A DNA stretch of 64,000 bases. Source: Acidobacteriota bacterium (lineage in GTDB: Bacteria; Acidobacteriota; Blastocatellia; RBC074). The notes under the pieces are model-generated. The model made no database searches. It was not told where the DNA came from and worked only from the letters and a program-made list of their open reading frames with translations. This document shows positions 8,512 through 18,040 of the stretch, one piece after another. Location: the NCBI GenBank assembly GCA_016196035.1, contig JACPYM010000053.1:50383-114382 (forward strand), in the 5' to 3' direction. Position 1 is the stretch's first letter; every line of letters begins with the position of its first letter. Position numbers and translations under genes: made by a program.

Positions 8512-11112
8512 ATGGAATACTTTCGTCTACAGCTTTCGCTTTTCATTATAACAATCACGCTCACTGCCACTGGCTTGGCACAAGATACGCCCAACCTCTT
8601 TTTACAAGCGGCCACACCCACCACACACGGAAAAAACGGAACCGCCGCCAGCCGCTTCAACGCCGATTTGGAGTTGGTTGATCGTGGCGCGACAGAATTT
8701 CAACTGCAACTGCCTGATGGCCCCAGCGTCGTATTACGGAAAAGTGGGCACGAACGGCGCAGTGCTGGCAATGCGGTCTGGCGGGGTGTCACAAAAGATG
8801 GCCGCAATTTAGAAGCGGTGCTTACCGTTAAAAATGGTCTACTGGCTGGCGCGTTGCGCAACAGCCAGGAACTTTATGAAATTCGCCCCGGCGCCGAAGG
8901 CGGCCAAATCATCGAGAAACTCGATCCGGCCAGCTTTCAGCCCTGCGGCGGGGGCGCTGGGCCAGCCCGTAGCGAAGCCCCCAATCATGAGCTAGAGCTA
9001 CAACTCCGCAGCGAAGCCTTGCAAGCCACGACGCCGGTCGAAATTCAGTTGTTGTCGGTTTACACTGCGGCAGCCAAAAATGCGGCTGGCGGCACGGCCC
9101 AAATCGAAGCCACAATTCAGGCGGCTGTTGACAATGCCAACGCAGTTTTTATCAACAGCCAAGTCAATGCGCGCTATACCCTCGCGGGTACGGCAGAAGT
9201 TGATTATGTCGAGTCAGGCACCATTTCAACTGATCTGAGTTGGGTACAATCCAACGCGGGCGTCGCGGCGCTGCGAAATCAATACGGCGCAGATATGGTC
9301 TCATTGATTATTAATAATGGCGGGGCATATTGCGGCATGGGCTTCGCAATGCGTACATCGGGGCCAAGCTTCGAATATAAGGCATTTCAGGTGACCGTGC
9401 GGAGTTGTGCGGTGGGCAATCTGACCTTCGCACATGAGCACGGCCATAATCTAGGGATGGAGCACGACCCGGCGAACGGCGCCTACCCTCAAGATGCATC
9501 CTATCCCTGGTCATTTGGCCATTTCGAGAATGGCAGCTATCGCACCGTCATGTCGTACAACAACCAATGTACGGCTGGCTGCCCACCCATCCCTTATTTC
9601 TCGAATCCGAACCTCAGTTATCAAGGGCTTCCGCTCGGCATCACCGACCAGCGCGACAATGCGCGCACAGCGAACGCCACCGCCGGGATCGTCGCCAACT
9701 TCCGCGCGCCCACGAATGTTCCGCCGAATGTACCGGGCAACCTGCTGGCCAATGCCACTTCCAGCGTTGAAATCCTGCTGACCTGGGCGGACACGTCTAC
9801 CAATGAGACGGGCTTTCGGATTGAACGTTCGAGCGACGGCGCGAATTTCGCCACCGTCATCACACTGGGCGCCAATGTGAACGGCTATTCCGACACGGGT
9901 CTCGCACCCGCCACAAGCTATTCCTATCGCGTGGCCGCCTTGAACAACTATGGGGATTCAGGTTTCAGCAATGTCGCCAGCGCGACGACCGCTGGCCTGC
10001 CGCCCAATGCGCCGACCAACTTGACGGCCACGGCGGTCGCGCCGACACAGATCAATCTGAGTTGGAGCGATAACGCCGGGAATGAAACCGGCTACAAGGT
10101 GGAACGCTCACTCAACAACAGCGCCTGGTCGCAAGTCGCACTGCTTGGCGCAAACGCCGCTGCTTACAATGACACGACGGTCAGCGCCGCGACCCTGTAT
10201 TACTACCGTGTGCGTGCCACAAATACTGCTGGCGATTCGGCCTCTACCTCGGTCGTCAGCGCCACCACGCCCGCTCCCGTTCCTCCGCCTGCTAGCCCCG
10301 GCAATCTGACGGCGCTCGCCCTCACCAGCACACAAGTCAATTTGACCTGGACGGACAATGCTGCGACCGAAACCGGTTATCGCATCGAACGTTCAACTGA
10401 CGGCGTAACCTTCACGACGATTGCCATGCCTGGCGCCAATGCCGTGAGCTTCACCGACACCACCGTCACCGCGCCTGCCATGCTGTCCTATCGCGTGCGC
10501 GCCTATAACGGCGGCGGCGATTCGGCGGCAGCCAACGCGACGGTCAATCTGCCGGTCAACGGGTTAGCCGCGCCGTGGCTGCTCGCCAACATCGGTGCAG
10601 TCGGCGTCAATGGCAGTGCGGGGATGTACAACGCGGCTTATACGGTGCGCGGCAGCGGCCTGCTGAGCAGCAAGGCGGATAGTTTCCTTTTCGCGTATCA
10701 AAGTTTGAGCGGCGATGGCGAGATCAAAGCGCGGCTGAGCGCGCCACAAAACACCGGCACGAATGCGCGCCTGGGCGTGATGATTCGGGAAAGCCTGACT
10801 GTCAATTCACGCTTTGCCTTTATGGGCGTGGATGGCGGCGCGGGCTTTTACTGGACGCAGCGCAACACGAATGGCGGGAACTCCTCCGCAGCCAAGAACG
10901 GCAATGGTGCGCCACCGCAAGTATGGGTACGCCTGGTGCGCACCGGCAACATCATCTACGGCTACAAATCAGCAGACGGCAGCACCTGGACGCTGGTCAA
11001 CTCCATGAAGTTCTCAGTGGCAACGAACATTTGCATCGGGCTGGCCGTCAGTTCAGGCGCGAGTGCGACCTTGAACACCTCGGTGTTCGACAATGTCGCG
11101 GTCAGACAGTAA
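8512..11112 (+). CDS. secreted metzincin metalloprotease (M12B/reprolysin-like) with three FN3 domains
   Basis: The frame is open from 8185, but the ATG at 8512 follows GGAG by 8 nt and starts a clean signal peptide (LQLSLFIITITLTATGLAQ), giving 866 residues. The zinc site HEHGHNLGMEH lies near residue 307, with the Met-turn VMSYNN downstream, which defines a metzincin. Three fibronectin-III repeats follow at about 403-495, 497-590 and 593-680 (each with ETGYRIERS-like strands). Residues 683-866 form a lectin-like jelly-roll similar to DUF1349 modules. It should act outside the cell on proteins, with FN3 and lectin parts for substrate or surface binding. It is divergent from the C25 protease. 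Confidence 0.88.
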   Translation: MEYFRLQLSLFIITITLTATGLAQDTPNLFLQAATPTTHGKNGTAASRFNADLELVDRGATEFQLQLPDGPSVVLRKSGHERRSAGNAVWRGVTKDGRNLEAVLTVKNGLLAGALRNSQELYEIRPGAEGGQIIEKLDPASFQPCGGGAGPARSEAPNHELELQLRSEALQATTPVEIQLLSVYTAAAKNAAGGTAQIEATIQAAVDNANAVFINSQVNARYTLAGTAEVDYVESGTISTDLSWVQSNAGVAALRNQYGADMVSLIINNGGAYCGMGFAMRTSGPSFEYKAFQVTVRSCAVGNLTFAHEHGHNLGMEHDPANGAYPQDASYPWSFGHFENGSYRTVMSYNNQCTAGCPPIPYFSNPNLSYQGLPLGITDQRDNARTANATAGIVANFRAPTNVPPNVPGNLLANATSSVEILLTWADTSTNETGFRIERSSDGANFATVITLGANVNGYSDTGLAPATSYSYRVAALNNYGDSGFSNVASATTAGLPPNAPTNLTATAVAPTQINLSWSDNAGNETGYKVERSLNNSAWSQVALLGANAAAYNDTTVSAATLYYYRVRATNTAGDSASTSVVSATTPAPVPPPASPGNLTALALTSTQVNLTWTDNAATETGYRIERSTDGVTFTTIAMPGANAVSFTDTTVTAPAMLSYRVRAYNGGGDSAAANATVNLPVNGLAAPWLLANIGAVGVNGSAGMYNAAYTVRGSGLLSSKADSFLFAYQSLSGDGEIKARLSAPQNTGTNARLGVMIRESLTVNSRFAFMGVDGGAGFYWTQRNTNGGNSSAAKNGNGAPPQVWVRLVRTGNIIYGYKSADGSTWTLVNSMKFSVATNICIGLAVSSGASATLNTSVFDNVAVRQ

Positions 11113-11147
11113 CCCTGGTTCTTGGCAGTGCCGAAAACCACCCGCAA

Positions 11148-11198
11148 AAAGGGGCACGAAGAAATGACAGCCGTGGCTGGTGTTCTTCGCGCCCCTTT
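11148..11198 (+). terminator. strong hairpin after the metzincin gene
   Basis: A 16-nt arm (AAAGGGGCACGAAGAA, 11148-11163) pairs 15/16 with 11183-11198 around a 19-nt loop, about 35 nt after the stop codon. The right arm ends CCCCTTTG. It sits between two co-directional genes and probably ends transcription of the first. Confidence 0.6.
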
Positions 11199-11257
11199 GT
11201 CTTTGGCGCCGCGCTTTGCCCTGCCCGCAGCTTCGGTTAGCATAGCCACCGATTCTC

Positions 11258-12043
11258 ATGCAGAACCCAAACTCCACTGCCCTGGCATTCTTCGCACATC
11301 CTGACGACGCCGAATTTCTCTGCGCGGGCACGCTGGCGCGGCTGCGGGCGCGTGGCTGCACGATTCACTGCGCCACCATGACCGCTGGCGATGGCGGTAG
11401 CGCCGAATTGCCACCCGCTGAAATCGCGCGCTTGCGTTTGAATGAAGCCGCGCAAGCCGCTGCCGTGCTCGATGGCACGCATCAATGGGCGGGCACGCAG
11501 GATTTGCTGGTTTGCTATGACCAGCCGACCTTGCGCCGTGTCATCGAAATCGTGCGCCGCGTGAATCCGCAACTGGTCTTCACACACTCGCCGCAGGATT
11601 ATCTGCTCGATCACGAAGTCACCAGCCAGTTGGTGCGCGCGGCTTGTTTTGCCGCCAGCGTGCCCAACGTGCAAACGCTGAGTGAAGCCGCCGCTCCGGC
11701 CCTCGCACGCGTGCCGCACCTGTATTACAGCGACGCGCTCGAAGGCAAAGACAGCTTTGGTGCGCCCGTGCCGCCCGGCTTTTACGTAGACATTTCTGAA
11801 ACCATCGAAACCAAAGCGCGGATGCTGGCCTGTCACACCAGCCAGCGCACGTGGCTGTTGCGCCAACACGGCATGGATCAATACCTGCAAGCCATGCGCG
11901 ACTGGTCGGCCCAACGCGGCGCGGAAGCGGGTGTCGCTTACGCCGAAGCGTTTCGGCAACATCTGGGGCACGCTTATCCCCAAACCAATCTGCTGGCCGA
12001 CGTGCTGGGCGTATTGCCCGCCAACGCCGCTTCAAAATCATGA
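11258..12043 (+). CDS. PIG-L/LmbE-family N-deacetylase
   Basis: A 261-residue protein with the zinc-binding HPDDAE motif near the N-terminus and a second metal-site motif LLDHEVT around residue 121; this is the PIG-L fold of GlcNAc-PI, mycothiol and bacillithiol deacetylases. It likely removes acetyl groups from an N-acetylglucosamine conjugate in the cytoplasm. The BshB type of bacillithiol synthesis is possible, but no other bsh gene is in view. Its TGA overlaps the ATG of the next gene by 4 nt (ATGA), so the two are translationally coupled. The start has only a weak ribosome site. Confidence 0.82.
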   Translation: MQNPNSTALAFFAHPDDAEFLCAGTLARLRARGCTIHCATMTAGDGGSAELPPAEIARLRLNEAAQAAAVLDGTHQWAGTQDLLVCYDQPTLRRVIEIVRRVNPQLVFTHSPQDYLLDHEVTSQLVRAACFAASVPNVQTLSEAAAPALARVPHLYYSDALEGKDSFGAPVPPGFYVDISETIETKARMLACHTSQRTWLLRQHGMDQYLQAMRDWSAQRGAEAGVAYAEAFRQHLGHAYPQTNLLADVLGVLPANAASKS

Positions 12044-13233
12044 ACGAAACTCTTCCCATCGCCGTCATCTCGCCCAAAGGCGCGGCCCGTGTGCGCGCCG
12101 GGCATCTCTGGATCTATCGCAGCGATGTGACCAAACGCCCCAAAGCTGAAACCGGGGCGGTCGTGCGCGTGCATGATCCGCGTGGACGCTTTCAGGGCCT
12201 GGCCCATTTCGGCGCGGAGTCGGAAATCACCTTGCGCTTGCTGACGACTGCCGACGTAGCGATTGATCGCGCTTTCTGGCGCGCGCGCTTGCAGGCCGCT
12301 GACGAATGGCGGCAACGTGTCGTCAGCGACACCGATGCGTACCGGCTGGTGCACGCCGAAGGCGATGGTTTGCCCGGCTTGATCGTTGATCGTTACGGCG
12401 ATTGTTTCAGCCTGCAAACGCTGACGCGCGGGATGGAGGCGCTCAAACAAACCTGGCTCGAATTGCTGGTCGAATTGTTCCAACCGCGCCTGATCGTCGA
12501 ACGCAACGACGCCAAAGTCCGCCAGTTGGAAGGCTTGCCGCTGATCAACAGTGTGCTGCACGCGGCCTCTGGCGTTGATCGTAATGAACTGCCGCCGTTG
12601 ACGATCAGCGAGAATGGCTTGCGCTTCGCGATTGATTTGCTGGGTGGGCAGAAGACGGGCGCGTTTCTGGATCAACGCGAGAACCGCGCGGCGGCCTTGC
12701 GTTACGGGCGCGGGCGCGGGTTGGATTGTTTCAGCTTCCACGGCTCATTTGCGCTGCATCTGGCGCGCGCGTGCGAGCAAGTCACGGCGCTGGATATTTC
12801 CGAACCCGCTATCGAACGCGCTCGGCACAATGCCGAATTGAATGGCCTGCGCAACGTCGAATTCGCCGCGACCAACGTTTTCGACCGGCTGCGCGATTAC
12901 GAAGACGTGGGCGAAAAATTCGACACCATCGTGCTCGACCCGCCCGCCTTCGCCAAAAATCGCGGCGCGCTCGAAGCGGCCTTACGCGGTTACAAAGAGA
13001 TCAATCTGCGCGCGCTGAAATTGCTGCGGCCCGGCGGCCTCCTGATCACCTGCTCCTGCTCTTATCACGTCAGCGAAGACCGCTTTCAAAACGTGCTGAT
13101 TGAAGCCGCGCGCGATGCCGGGCGCATGGTGCAGGTCATCGAAAAACGCACGCAAAGCCGCGATCATCCGCATTTGCTGACCGTGCCGGAAACGCTTTAC
13201 TTGAAGTGCATGATTTTGCGCGTGCCTGGTTGA
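12040..13233 (+). CDS. class I rRNA large-subunit methyltransferase (RlmI/RlmK-like)
   Basis: The frame is open upstream to 11851, but the ATG at 12040 overlaps the preceding stop and starts a normal-length protein of 397 residues. The N-terminus is a PUA-like RNA-binding domain (GAARVRAGHLWIYRSDV), followed by an EEHUD-like linker and a SAM-binding Rossmann fold: LDCFSFHGSFALH for SAM, LDISEPAIERA for the ribose, and the LDPPAFAKN catalytic loop. The family makes 5-methylcytosine in 23S rRNA (position 1962 in E. coli for RlmI). The coupling with a PIG-L deacetylase has no obvious functional logic. Confidence 0.85.
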   Translation: MNETLPIAVISPKGAARVRAGHLWIYRSDVTKRPKAETGAVVRVHDPRGRFQGLAHFGAESEITLRLLTTADVAIDRAFWRARLQAADEWRQRVVSDTDAYRLVHAEGDGLPGLIVDRYGDCFSLQTLTRGMEALKQTWLELLVELFQPRLIVERNDAKVRQLEGLPLINSVLHAASGVDRNELPPLTISENGLRFAIDLLGGQKTGAFLDQRENRAAALRYGRGRGLDCFSFHGSFALHLARACEQVTALDISEPAIERARHNAELNGLRNVEFAATNVFDRLRDYEDVGEKFDTIVLDPPAFAKNRGALEAALRGYKEINLRALKLLRPGGLLITCSCSYHVSEDRFQNVLIEAARDAGRMVQVIEKRTQSRDHPHLLTVPETLYLKCMILRVPG

Positions 13234-13238
13234 GGGAG

Positions 13239-13371
13239 CGAGCCGTCGCCAGCATTCGCAATTCTCCATTCACCATTCTCAATTCGTAAGCAGAGAAACT
13301 TTGGTCGAGAGTCCATCTGCCTGCGAATTGAGAATGGCGAATGGAGAATTGCGAATGCTGGCGACGGCTCG
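13239..13371. repeat. long palindrome between convergent genes (48-nt arms)
   Basis: The arms at 13239-13286 and 13324-13371 match 47/48, separated by 37 nt. Words such as CAATTCTCCATTC recur within the arms. It begins 5 nt after the methyltransferase stop and ends 7 nt before the glycosylase stop on the other strand. It could fold into a very stable stem in either transcript and act as a two-way terminator, or be a dispersed repeat. Confidence 0.85.
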
Positions 13372-13378
13372 GTAGGGT

Positions 13379-14035
13379 TCAACGCCGCCGTTCGCTCAGG
13401 TAGTTGTGCCACAAGAGCCGCGCGGCCACAGCGCGCCAGGGCCGCCAACGTTCTGCCACCACGCCCAATTCCGCATACGAAGGCCGTGCCGGAAGCTGCT
13501 TGAGTTGCTGCCAGGCCACGGCCAACGCCAGGTCGCCGTGCGGCCAAACATCGGGCCGCCGCAAGGCCATCAATAAATAACAATCCGCCGTCCACACACC
13601 GATGCCTTTCAATTGCGTGAGCACCGCACGCACGCCCTCGTCATCCAGTATGGCCAACTGCGCAAAATCGAGTTGGCCGTCGCGCACAGCCTCGGCCAGC
13701 AGCCGGGCATAGCGTGTTTTCTGGCGGCTGAAACCGATGGCTTTCAATTCCTCATCGGTGAGGGTCAACAACAAATGTGGTTCGACTTCTCCAAGCGCCG
13801 TTTGCAATTTGACGAAGGCGGCCTTGGCCGAAGCCAGCGAGACTTGCTGTTCGAGGATGAGATGGACGAGCGTGGCAAACCCCGTGGCGCGTTCCCACAG
13901 TGGCGGCGGGCCAAAGCGCATGACAATCGCAGCCAAATCGGCATCGCGCGCGGCTAAGACATCCACGCCACGTAGCAAACTGGCTTCATCCAAAACCTGT
14001 GGCGGTGCGTTGGTGCTGCGTTTGATTCTTGTCAT
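13379..14035 (-). CDS. DNA-3-methyladenine glycosylase II family (HhH-GPD)
   Basis: A 218-residue base-excision glycosylase. The helix-hairpin-helix [14 protein letters not shown] is followed by the Gly/Pro-rich loop and the catalytic Asp in WPHGDLAL, the AlkA arrangement; the upstream [11 protein letters not shown] helix is also typical. It should excise alkylated purines from DNA in the cytoplasm. It lacks the N-terminal Ada-like domain of E. coli AlkA, as many short homologues do. Its ATG overlaps the stop of the P450 gene by 4 nt (ATGA), so it is co-transcribed and translationally coupled with it. Confidence 0.87.
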   Translation of the reverse strand: MTRIKRSTNAPPQVLDEASLLRGVDVLAARDADLAAIVMRFGPPPLWERATGFATLVHLILEQQVSLASAKAAFVKLQTALGEVEPHLLLTLTDEELKAIGFSRQKTRYARLLAEAVRDGQLDFAQLAILDDEGVRAVLTQLKGIGVWTADCYLLMALRRPDVWPHGDLALAVAWQQLKQLPARPSYAELGVVAERWRPWRAVAARLLWHNYLSERRR

Positions 14036-15402
14036 CGCCGCTCAAGCACCATCGGCATCGCCCCCTGCGGCCCCGCTTTCGGACGCAGCGTGACGATGGG
14101 TTGCAGTTCGACGTGATGCCCTGCGACCAGCCGCATGCGCCAGCGTTGCGCCAGCGTTGCCAGCACCAGCACGCCTTCCAGCCACGCGAATTGCTCGCCG
14201 ATGCAGACGCGATTGCCGCCGCCGAAGGGGAAATACGCAAACTTGGGCCGCGCCTCTTTGGCCTGCGGCGTCCAGCGTTCGGGGTCGAATTGGTAAGGAT
14301 CGGGGAACCAGCGCGCGTCGTGGTGCGTGACGAATTGACTCATCAGCAGGATCGAACGCGCGGGTACGTGATAGCCGTTGATCGAATAGTCGGTCAACGC
14401 GCGCCGCCCGATGATCCAGGCGGGCGGATACAAGCGCATGGCTTCGGCAAAGATCATCTCGGTGTAACACAAGCGCGGATAATCTTCAGCCGTGGGCAAA
14501 CGCCCGTTCAACACTGCGTCAATTTCGGCGTGGAATTTGGCTTCGATGTCGGGGTGCTGCGACAACAGGTACCACGTCCAGGTCAGCGCATTGGCCGTCG
14601 TCTCGTGCCCGGCCAGAAAGATGGTCATGGCTTCGTCACGCAACTGTTCGTCGGTCATGCCGGTGCCGTCGCCCTCTTCGTCGCGCGCGGCCAGCAGCAT
14701 CGAGAGCAGGTCGCCGCGATCTTCGCCGGTGGCCTCAAAGCTGCTGCGGCGCTCTTCGATGATGCGGTAAATCGTGGCGTCCAGCCGTTCGCGGGCCTTT
14801 TGAAACTTGCGTGTCAGGGGCAGCGGCAGTTTTTCCAGCAGTTGCGCAAAGGGCAAGGTCAGCCGGTTGAACTGCTCCATCGCATTGCTCAAGGCTCTGC
14901 CGATTTCGTCGGCTTCGCCTTCGACATCGGTGCCAAAGAGCGTCTTGCCCGCAATCGCCAGCGTCAGGTGCATCATCTCGCGCGCGCTGTCGAGTTGCGC
15001 GCCGGGCTGCCAACGCTGACTCGCGCGGTCGGCGTATGCGACCATCGTCGCGGCGTAACCGGCGATGCGTTGGCGATGAAAAGCCGGTTGCAGCAGGCGG
15101 CGCTGGCGCAAATGGAATTCGCCCTCGCTGGTCAACAGCCCTTCGCCCAGCAAACGTTTGGCGCGCTGCAAGCCTTCGCCTTTCATGAATTGTTTGCCAT
15201 GCGTGACCAGTACGTCACGAATGTAATCGGGATGATTGAGCAGGAAGACCGGCTGCGGCCCCAAATAGAAATGGGCCAGATCACCGTATTCGCGCGCCAT
15301 CCGCGCCAGGAAGTTGAGCGGGTCACGCCGCAAGGTAAACAGATTGATGACGGGAAAGATTTGTTTCGGTCCGGGGGCGATGCGTTTTTCTGCGATGGTC
15401 AT
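14032..15402 (-). CDS. cytochrome P450
   Basis: A full-length 456-residue P450. The I-helix oxygen-binding motif is AGHETT (264-269), the K-helix ExxR is EAMR (320-323), the PERW segment is DPERW, and the haem loop is [12 protein letters not shown] with the ligand Cys at 400. No membrane anchor is seen, so it is probably soluble. The sequence resembles bacterial CYP102-domain/CYP4-like hydroxylases of fatty acids or terpenoids; the substrate is unknown and no redox partner gene is near. The start is supported by GAGGA 7 nt upstream. Confidence 0.9.
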   Translation of the reverse strand: MTIAEKRIAPGPKQIFPVINLFTLRRDPLNFLARMAREYGDLAHFYLGPQPVFLLNHPDYIRDVLVTHGKQFMKGEGLQRAKRLLGEGLLTSEGEFHLRQRRLLQPAFHRQRIAGYAATMVAYADRASQRWQPGAQLDSAREMMHLTLAIAGKTLFGTDVEGEADEIGRALSNAMEQFNRLTLPFAQLLEKLPLPLTRKFQKARERLDATIYRIIEERRSSFEATGEDRGDLLSMLLAARDEEGDGTGMTDEQLRDEAMTIFLAGHETTANALTWTWYLLSQHPDIEAKFHAEIDAVLNGRLPTAEDYPRLCYTEMIFAEAMRLYPPAWIIGRRALTDYSINGYHVPARSILLMSQFVTHHDARWFPDPYQFDPERWTPQAKEARPKFAYFPFGGGNRVCIGEQFAWLEGVLVLATLAQRWRMRLVAGHHVELQPIVTLRPKAGPQGAMPMVLERR

Positions 15403-15487
15403 AGGGAGTTCCTCAAAAACCCAAGACTGCGGCTAAATCAAAACCAGCAGGATTGGTACACCCAACAATGCTTGAGCGCCTCAGGTG

Positions 15488-15592
15488 CAGGTGTTTAGAG
15501 TGCAAGCTTCAGCTTGTCTGAGCGCGGCGTAGGCGCAACCCGCGCAGCGCTGGCGCGCCCGGACAAGCTGAAGCTTGCACTCTAAACACCTG
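15488..15592. repeat. long palindrome in a divergent promoter region (31-nt perfect arms)
   Basis: The arms 15488-15518 and 15562-15592 are exact reverse complements. Pairing continues inward with mismatches. Each arm holds its own small hairpin, AAGCT-TC-AGCTT. It lies between divergent genes (P450 and a secreted protein), so terminating either of them is not its function. Confidence 0.88.
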
Positions 15593-15804
15593 GTTGCCAC
15601 GGCGACATTTCCTGCCAGTGTTCCAAACTCAGTTGTTCCGATTTAGCCGCCAAGCCACGTTGGTTTGCGTCAAGCTTGTGCGGGTGCGTCATTATTAACG
15701 GAGCGTTCAGGCACAGCAAGCTGATTGAGCATCTTCAATCCCGCCGGAAAACAGGCTATAGTTTCGGCACATCGTTGCTCAAACAGATAGGAGTCGAACC
15801 AAAG

Positions 15805-17055
15805 ATGAAACCCTTGATGACCTTACGCTTCACCATACTCTGCTGCACGCTCGTCTTATTGCCCGCAAGTCCCCGCTACGCCCAGGAAACCGGCGGTGTG
15901 GGCCGGATCAAATTGAATTCGGTCAATACGGCGAGCGCCGCCACGCCGCAAAAGACCGTCGTGCAGCGGCGTAAACCTGCGGCATCCGCCACCAAAGGCA
16001 AAGTTTTCACCACCACCACGGGCGCGCTTAGCGTGGTGTCGGAATCGGCGGCGATGGTCTTTATCAAACCCATCAATGCTAGCGAATTCATTGACAAAGA
16101 AGCCATCGAACCGGGCCGCGGCCAAGTCATTTTCGACAATCTGCCGCCCGGCCAATATCACGTGGTGGCCGAACTCGACGGCTATCAGGATGGCGAAGGC
16201 GAGGTGACCATTGGCGCTGGCAAGATTGCCGGGTTGACCTTGCGGCTCGCCCCGGAACTTTACACCGTCACCATCAAAACCAATGTGCGCGCCGGTGATG
16301 TGCGTTATCGCTTGAATGCCAAAGGCCAGATTCCCCAAGTCGTGGCGATGCGCGGCAACGGCCAGGCGTTGCTGACGGGTATGCGCGCAGGCGAATACGA
16401 AATTGATGTGCGCGCTGCTGACGCCGCCTACAAACCGCTGCCCGCGTTGATTCAAGTCGGCAAAGGCAACACCGAATTCGAGGTCAATCTGGTGCGCGCG
16501 CTGTGCGAAGAGGCGTTTTCCGAACCATGGTCGAGCCTAAACGGCTGGGAAGCCCCGGCGGGCTGGGCCGTCGCCAGCCGCAAACTCACCGTCAGGAACG
16601 CGGGCGTAGCCTTGCCCAAGGACGAATGTCCGCGCCATTTCGCCGATTTCGAACTAACCAGCGATGTCAAAATGCTGAATGACGTCGGTGTCTCGTTCGT
16701 GCTGCGCGCGCAGGACAAACAGAGTTATTACCTGGTGCAATTGACCGGCGCGAAAGCCGATGAGCCTTGGGTTTTGCGCGGCTATTTGGTGCAAGGCGGA
16801 CGCAAACAGCAATTGAACCGTTCGGTGCCAATTGATGCCTTTGCGCAAAGCATGACGGGCAAGTTCTTTTCGGTGGTATTGCTTGTCAAAGGCAACGTCA
16901 TCAGCATTGCGGTGAATGACAGTGACACCGGCGCCGAACTGCCATTGGGCAAGCTAACCGATTCCGGCAAGCATTTCACCCTGGGCGCGGTTGGTTTGAG
17001 TTGCGCGGGCACGGAACAATTCGAGGTCGCGCGCTTTATCGTCAAGCCGCAGTAG
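15805..17055 (+). CDS. secreted protein with PEGA-like and concanavalin-like domains
   Basis: The frame is open from 15676, but the ATG at 15805 follows AGGAG and begins a signal peptide (LRFTILCCTLVLLPASPRYAQ), giving 416 residues. Residues ~75-150 resemble a PEGA/carboxypeptidase-regulatory beta-sandwich (VIFDNLPPGQYHVVAELDGY). The last ~190 residues form a jelly-roll like those of 3-keto-disaccharide hydrolase/LamG families (FVLRAQDKQSYYLVQL), but no catalytic residues are clear. Role unknown; probably envelope or carbohydrate binding. The TAG stop lies inside the left arm of a repeat. Confidence 0.75.
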   Translation: MKPLMTLRFTILCCTLVLLPASPRYAQETGGVGRIKLNSVNTASAATPQKTVVQRRKPAASATKGKVFTTTTGALSVVSESAAMVFIKPINASEFIDKEAIEPGRGQVIFDNLPPGQYHVVAELDGYQDGEGEVTIGAGKIAGLTLRLAPELYTVTIKTNVRAGDVRYRLNAKGQIPQVVAMRGNGQALLTGMRAGEYEIDVRAADAAYKPLPALIQVGKGNTEFEVNLVRALCEEAFSEPWSSLNGWEAPAGWAVASRKLTVRNAGVALPKDECPRHFADFELTSDVKMLNDVGVSFVLRAQDKQSYYLVQLTGAKADEPWVLRGYLVQGGRKQQLNRSVPIDAFAQSMTGKFFSVVLLVKGNVISIAVNDSDTGAELPLGKLTDSGKHFTLGAVGLSCAGTEQFEVARFIVKPQ

Positions 17056-17127
17056 CCAGTAGTCGGTAGTCGGTTGGATCAGAGAAAAAGTGGCGCAGAA
17101 TAATTGGACTACTGACTACTGACTACT
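17051..17127. repeat. inverted repeat of GTAGTCA words
   Basis: Arms 17051-17071 and 17107-17127 match 19/21 as reverse complements; both differences allow G-U pairing in RNA. Each arm holds three tandem copies of a 7-nt GTAGTCA-like word. It begins within the stop codon of the preceding gene and ends 8 nt before the next start. Confidence 0.75.
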
Positions 17128-17135
17128 TCTTTCCT

Positions 17136-17639
17136 ATGTACCTGATTGACGGCAACAACGTGATCGGTCAGCGCGGGCGCGGGTACGAAACCTGGTACCG
17201 CGACAAACCGGCGGCGCGGCGGCGCTTGTTGGAAGAGTTAGCGCAATTGGCCGCCAGCAAAAAGCTGCGCTTGACGGCGGTGTTTGACGGCGCGCCCGAA
17301 GCGCATTTCCCCGACGGATCAAGCTTTCGCGGCGTGAAAGTGTTTTACGCCCGCGCCGGTGCGGATGCCGATGCGCGCATCGTTGAATTGGTCGAAGCCG
17401 AACGGAATCGCAAAGCCTTGACGGTCGTGACTTCAGACACGGCCTTGATCGCGCGCGTGCGGGTGTGCGGCGTGCGGGTGATGCGGGCGGGCGAATTCCG
17501 GCAACTCATGAACGAAGCCAGCCAGACGCGTGCGGTGGTCGCGGCCAACCCCGTCGTCAAAGAGGAAGAGTTGGGGAATTGGCTGCGTTATTTTGGCGTC
17601 GCGGAAGAAGACGAGTGGGAAGGGGAAGAGGAGTTTTGA
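17136..17639 (+). CDS. YacP-like NYN-domain RNase family protein
   Basis: A 167-residue NYN (PIN-fold) protein. It begins with YLIDGNNVIG (first acidic metal ligand), continues with LTAVFDGAPEAHFP and VFYARAGADADARIVELVE, and has the late acidic VVTSDTALI. This matches the YacP/Rae1 group, which in Bacillus cleaves mRNA at the ribosome; here the activity is inferred only from the family. The C-terminus is a short Glu-rich tail (EEDEWEGEEEF). No good ribosome site is visible because the repeat at 17051-17127 lies just upstream. Confidence 0.8.
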   Translation: MYLIDGNNVIGQRGRGYETWYRDKPAARRRLLEELAQLAASKKLRLTAVFDGAPEAHFPDGSSFRGVKVFYARAGADADARIVELVEAERNRKALTVVTSDTALIARVRVCGVRVMRAGEFRQLMNEASQTRAVVAANPVVKEEELGNWLRYFGVAEEDEWEGEEEF

Positions 17640-17656
17640 AATTGCGGCAACCCTGA

Positions 17657-17928
17657 GTACGCACCGCTTCCAGCGTGCAGGCTTGGCGAGTGCAACAACT
17701 AGAGCGGTTTGCAGTTGCGTTTACGGGTGTCAGTTGAGGCCAGGACAGTACCGCGCGCGTGAGCAAGCGGCGCGTCAAGCTTGCCCCCATTGGCTGAACT
17801 GCCAACGGGCCGCTTGCTCACGCGCGCGGTACTGCCCCGCTGCGCGGGTTTCCCATACACCGAAGTGAAAACCGATCTAACTCCACGGCGGCTCTCAATC
17901 AATTCTGCACGCTGGAAGCGGTGCGTAC
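17657..17928. repeat. nested palindromes, one inside another
   Basis: The outer arms 17657-17680 and 17905-17928 are exact 24-nt reverse complements built on the word GCACGCTGGAAGCGGTGC, itself a hairpin. Inside, 17746-17771 and 17809-17834 are exact 26-nt reverse complements with a different word (GCGCGTGAGCAAGCGGC). The innermost loop can also pair (TTGGC/GCCAA). The outer word recurs at 59218-59325. It fills most of the gap between the NYN and penicillin-binding protein genes. Confidence 0.88.
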
Positions 17929-18040
17929 CCAGGTAAATCCTGAATTGACTCGCTTCTAAGAATGGCGATAATTGCCTCTACCCTTGCGACGCTGAGCCGG
18001 TTTCACGCACATTCAGCACGAATCCCTAGAGGATCATCAG

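Noticed and set aside
14029..15498. 489-codon open frame antisense to the P450
   Set aside because: The opposite strand has a complete P450 with all motifs; the antisense frame is a product of GC-rich codon bias and resembles no family.
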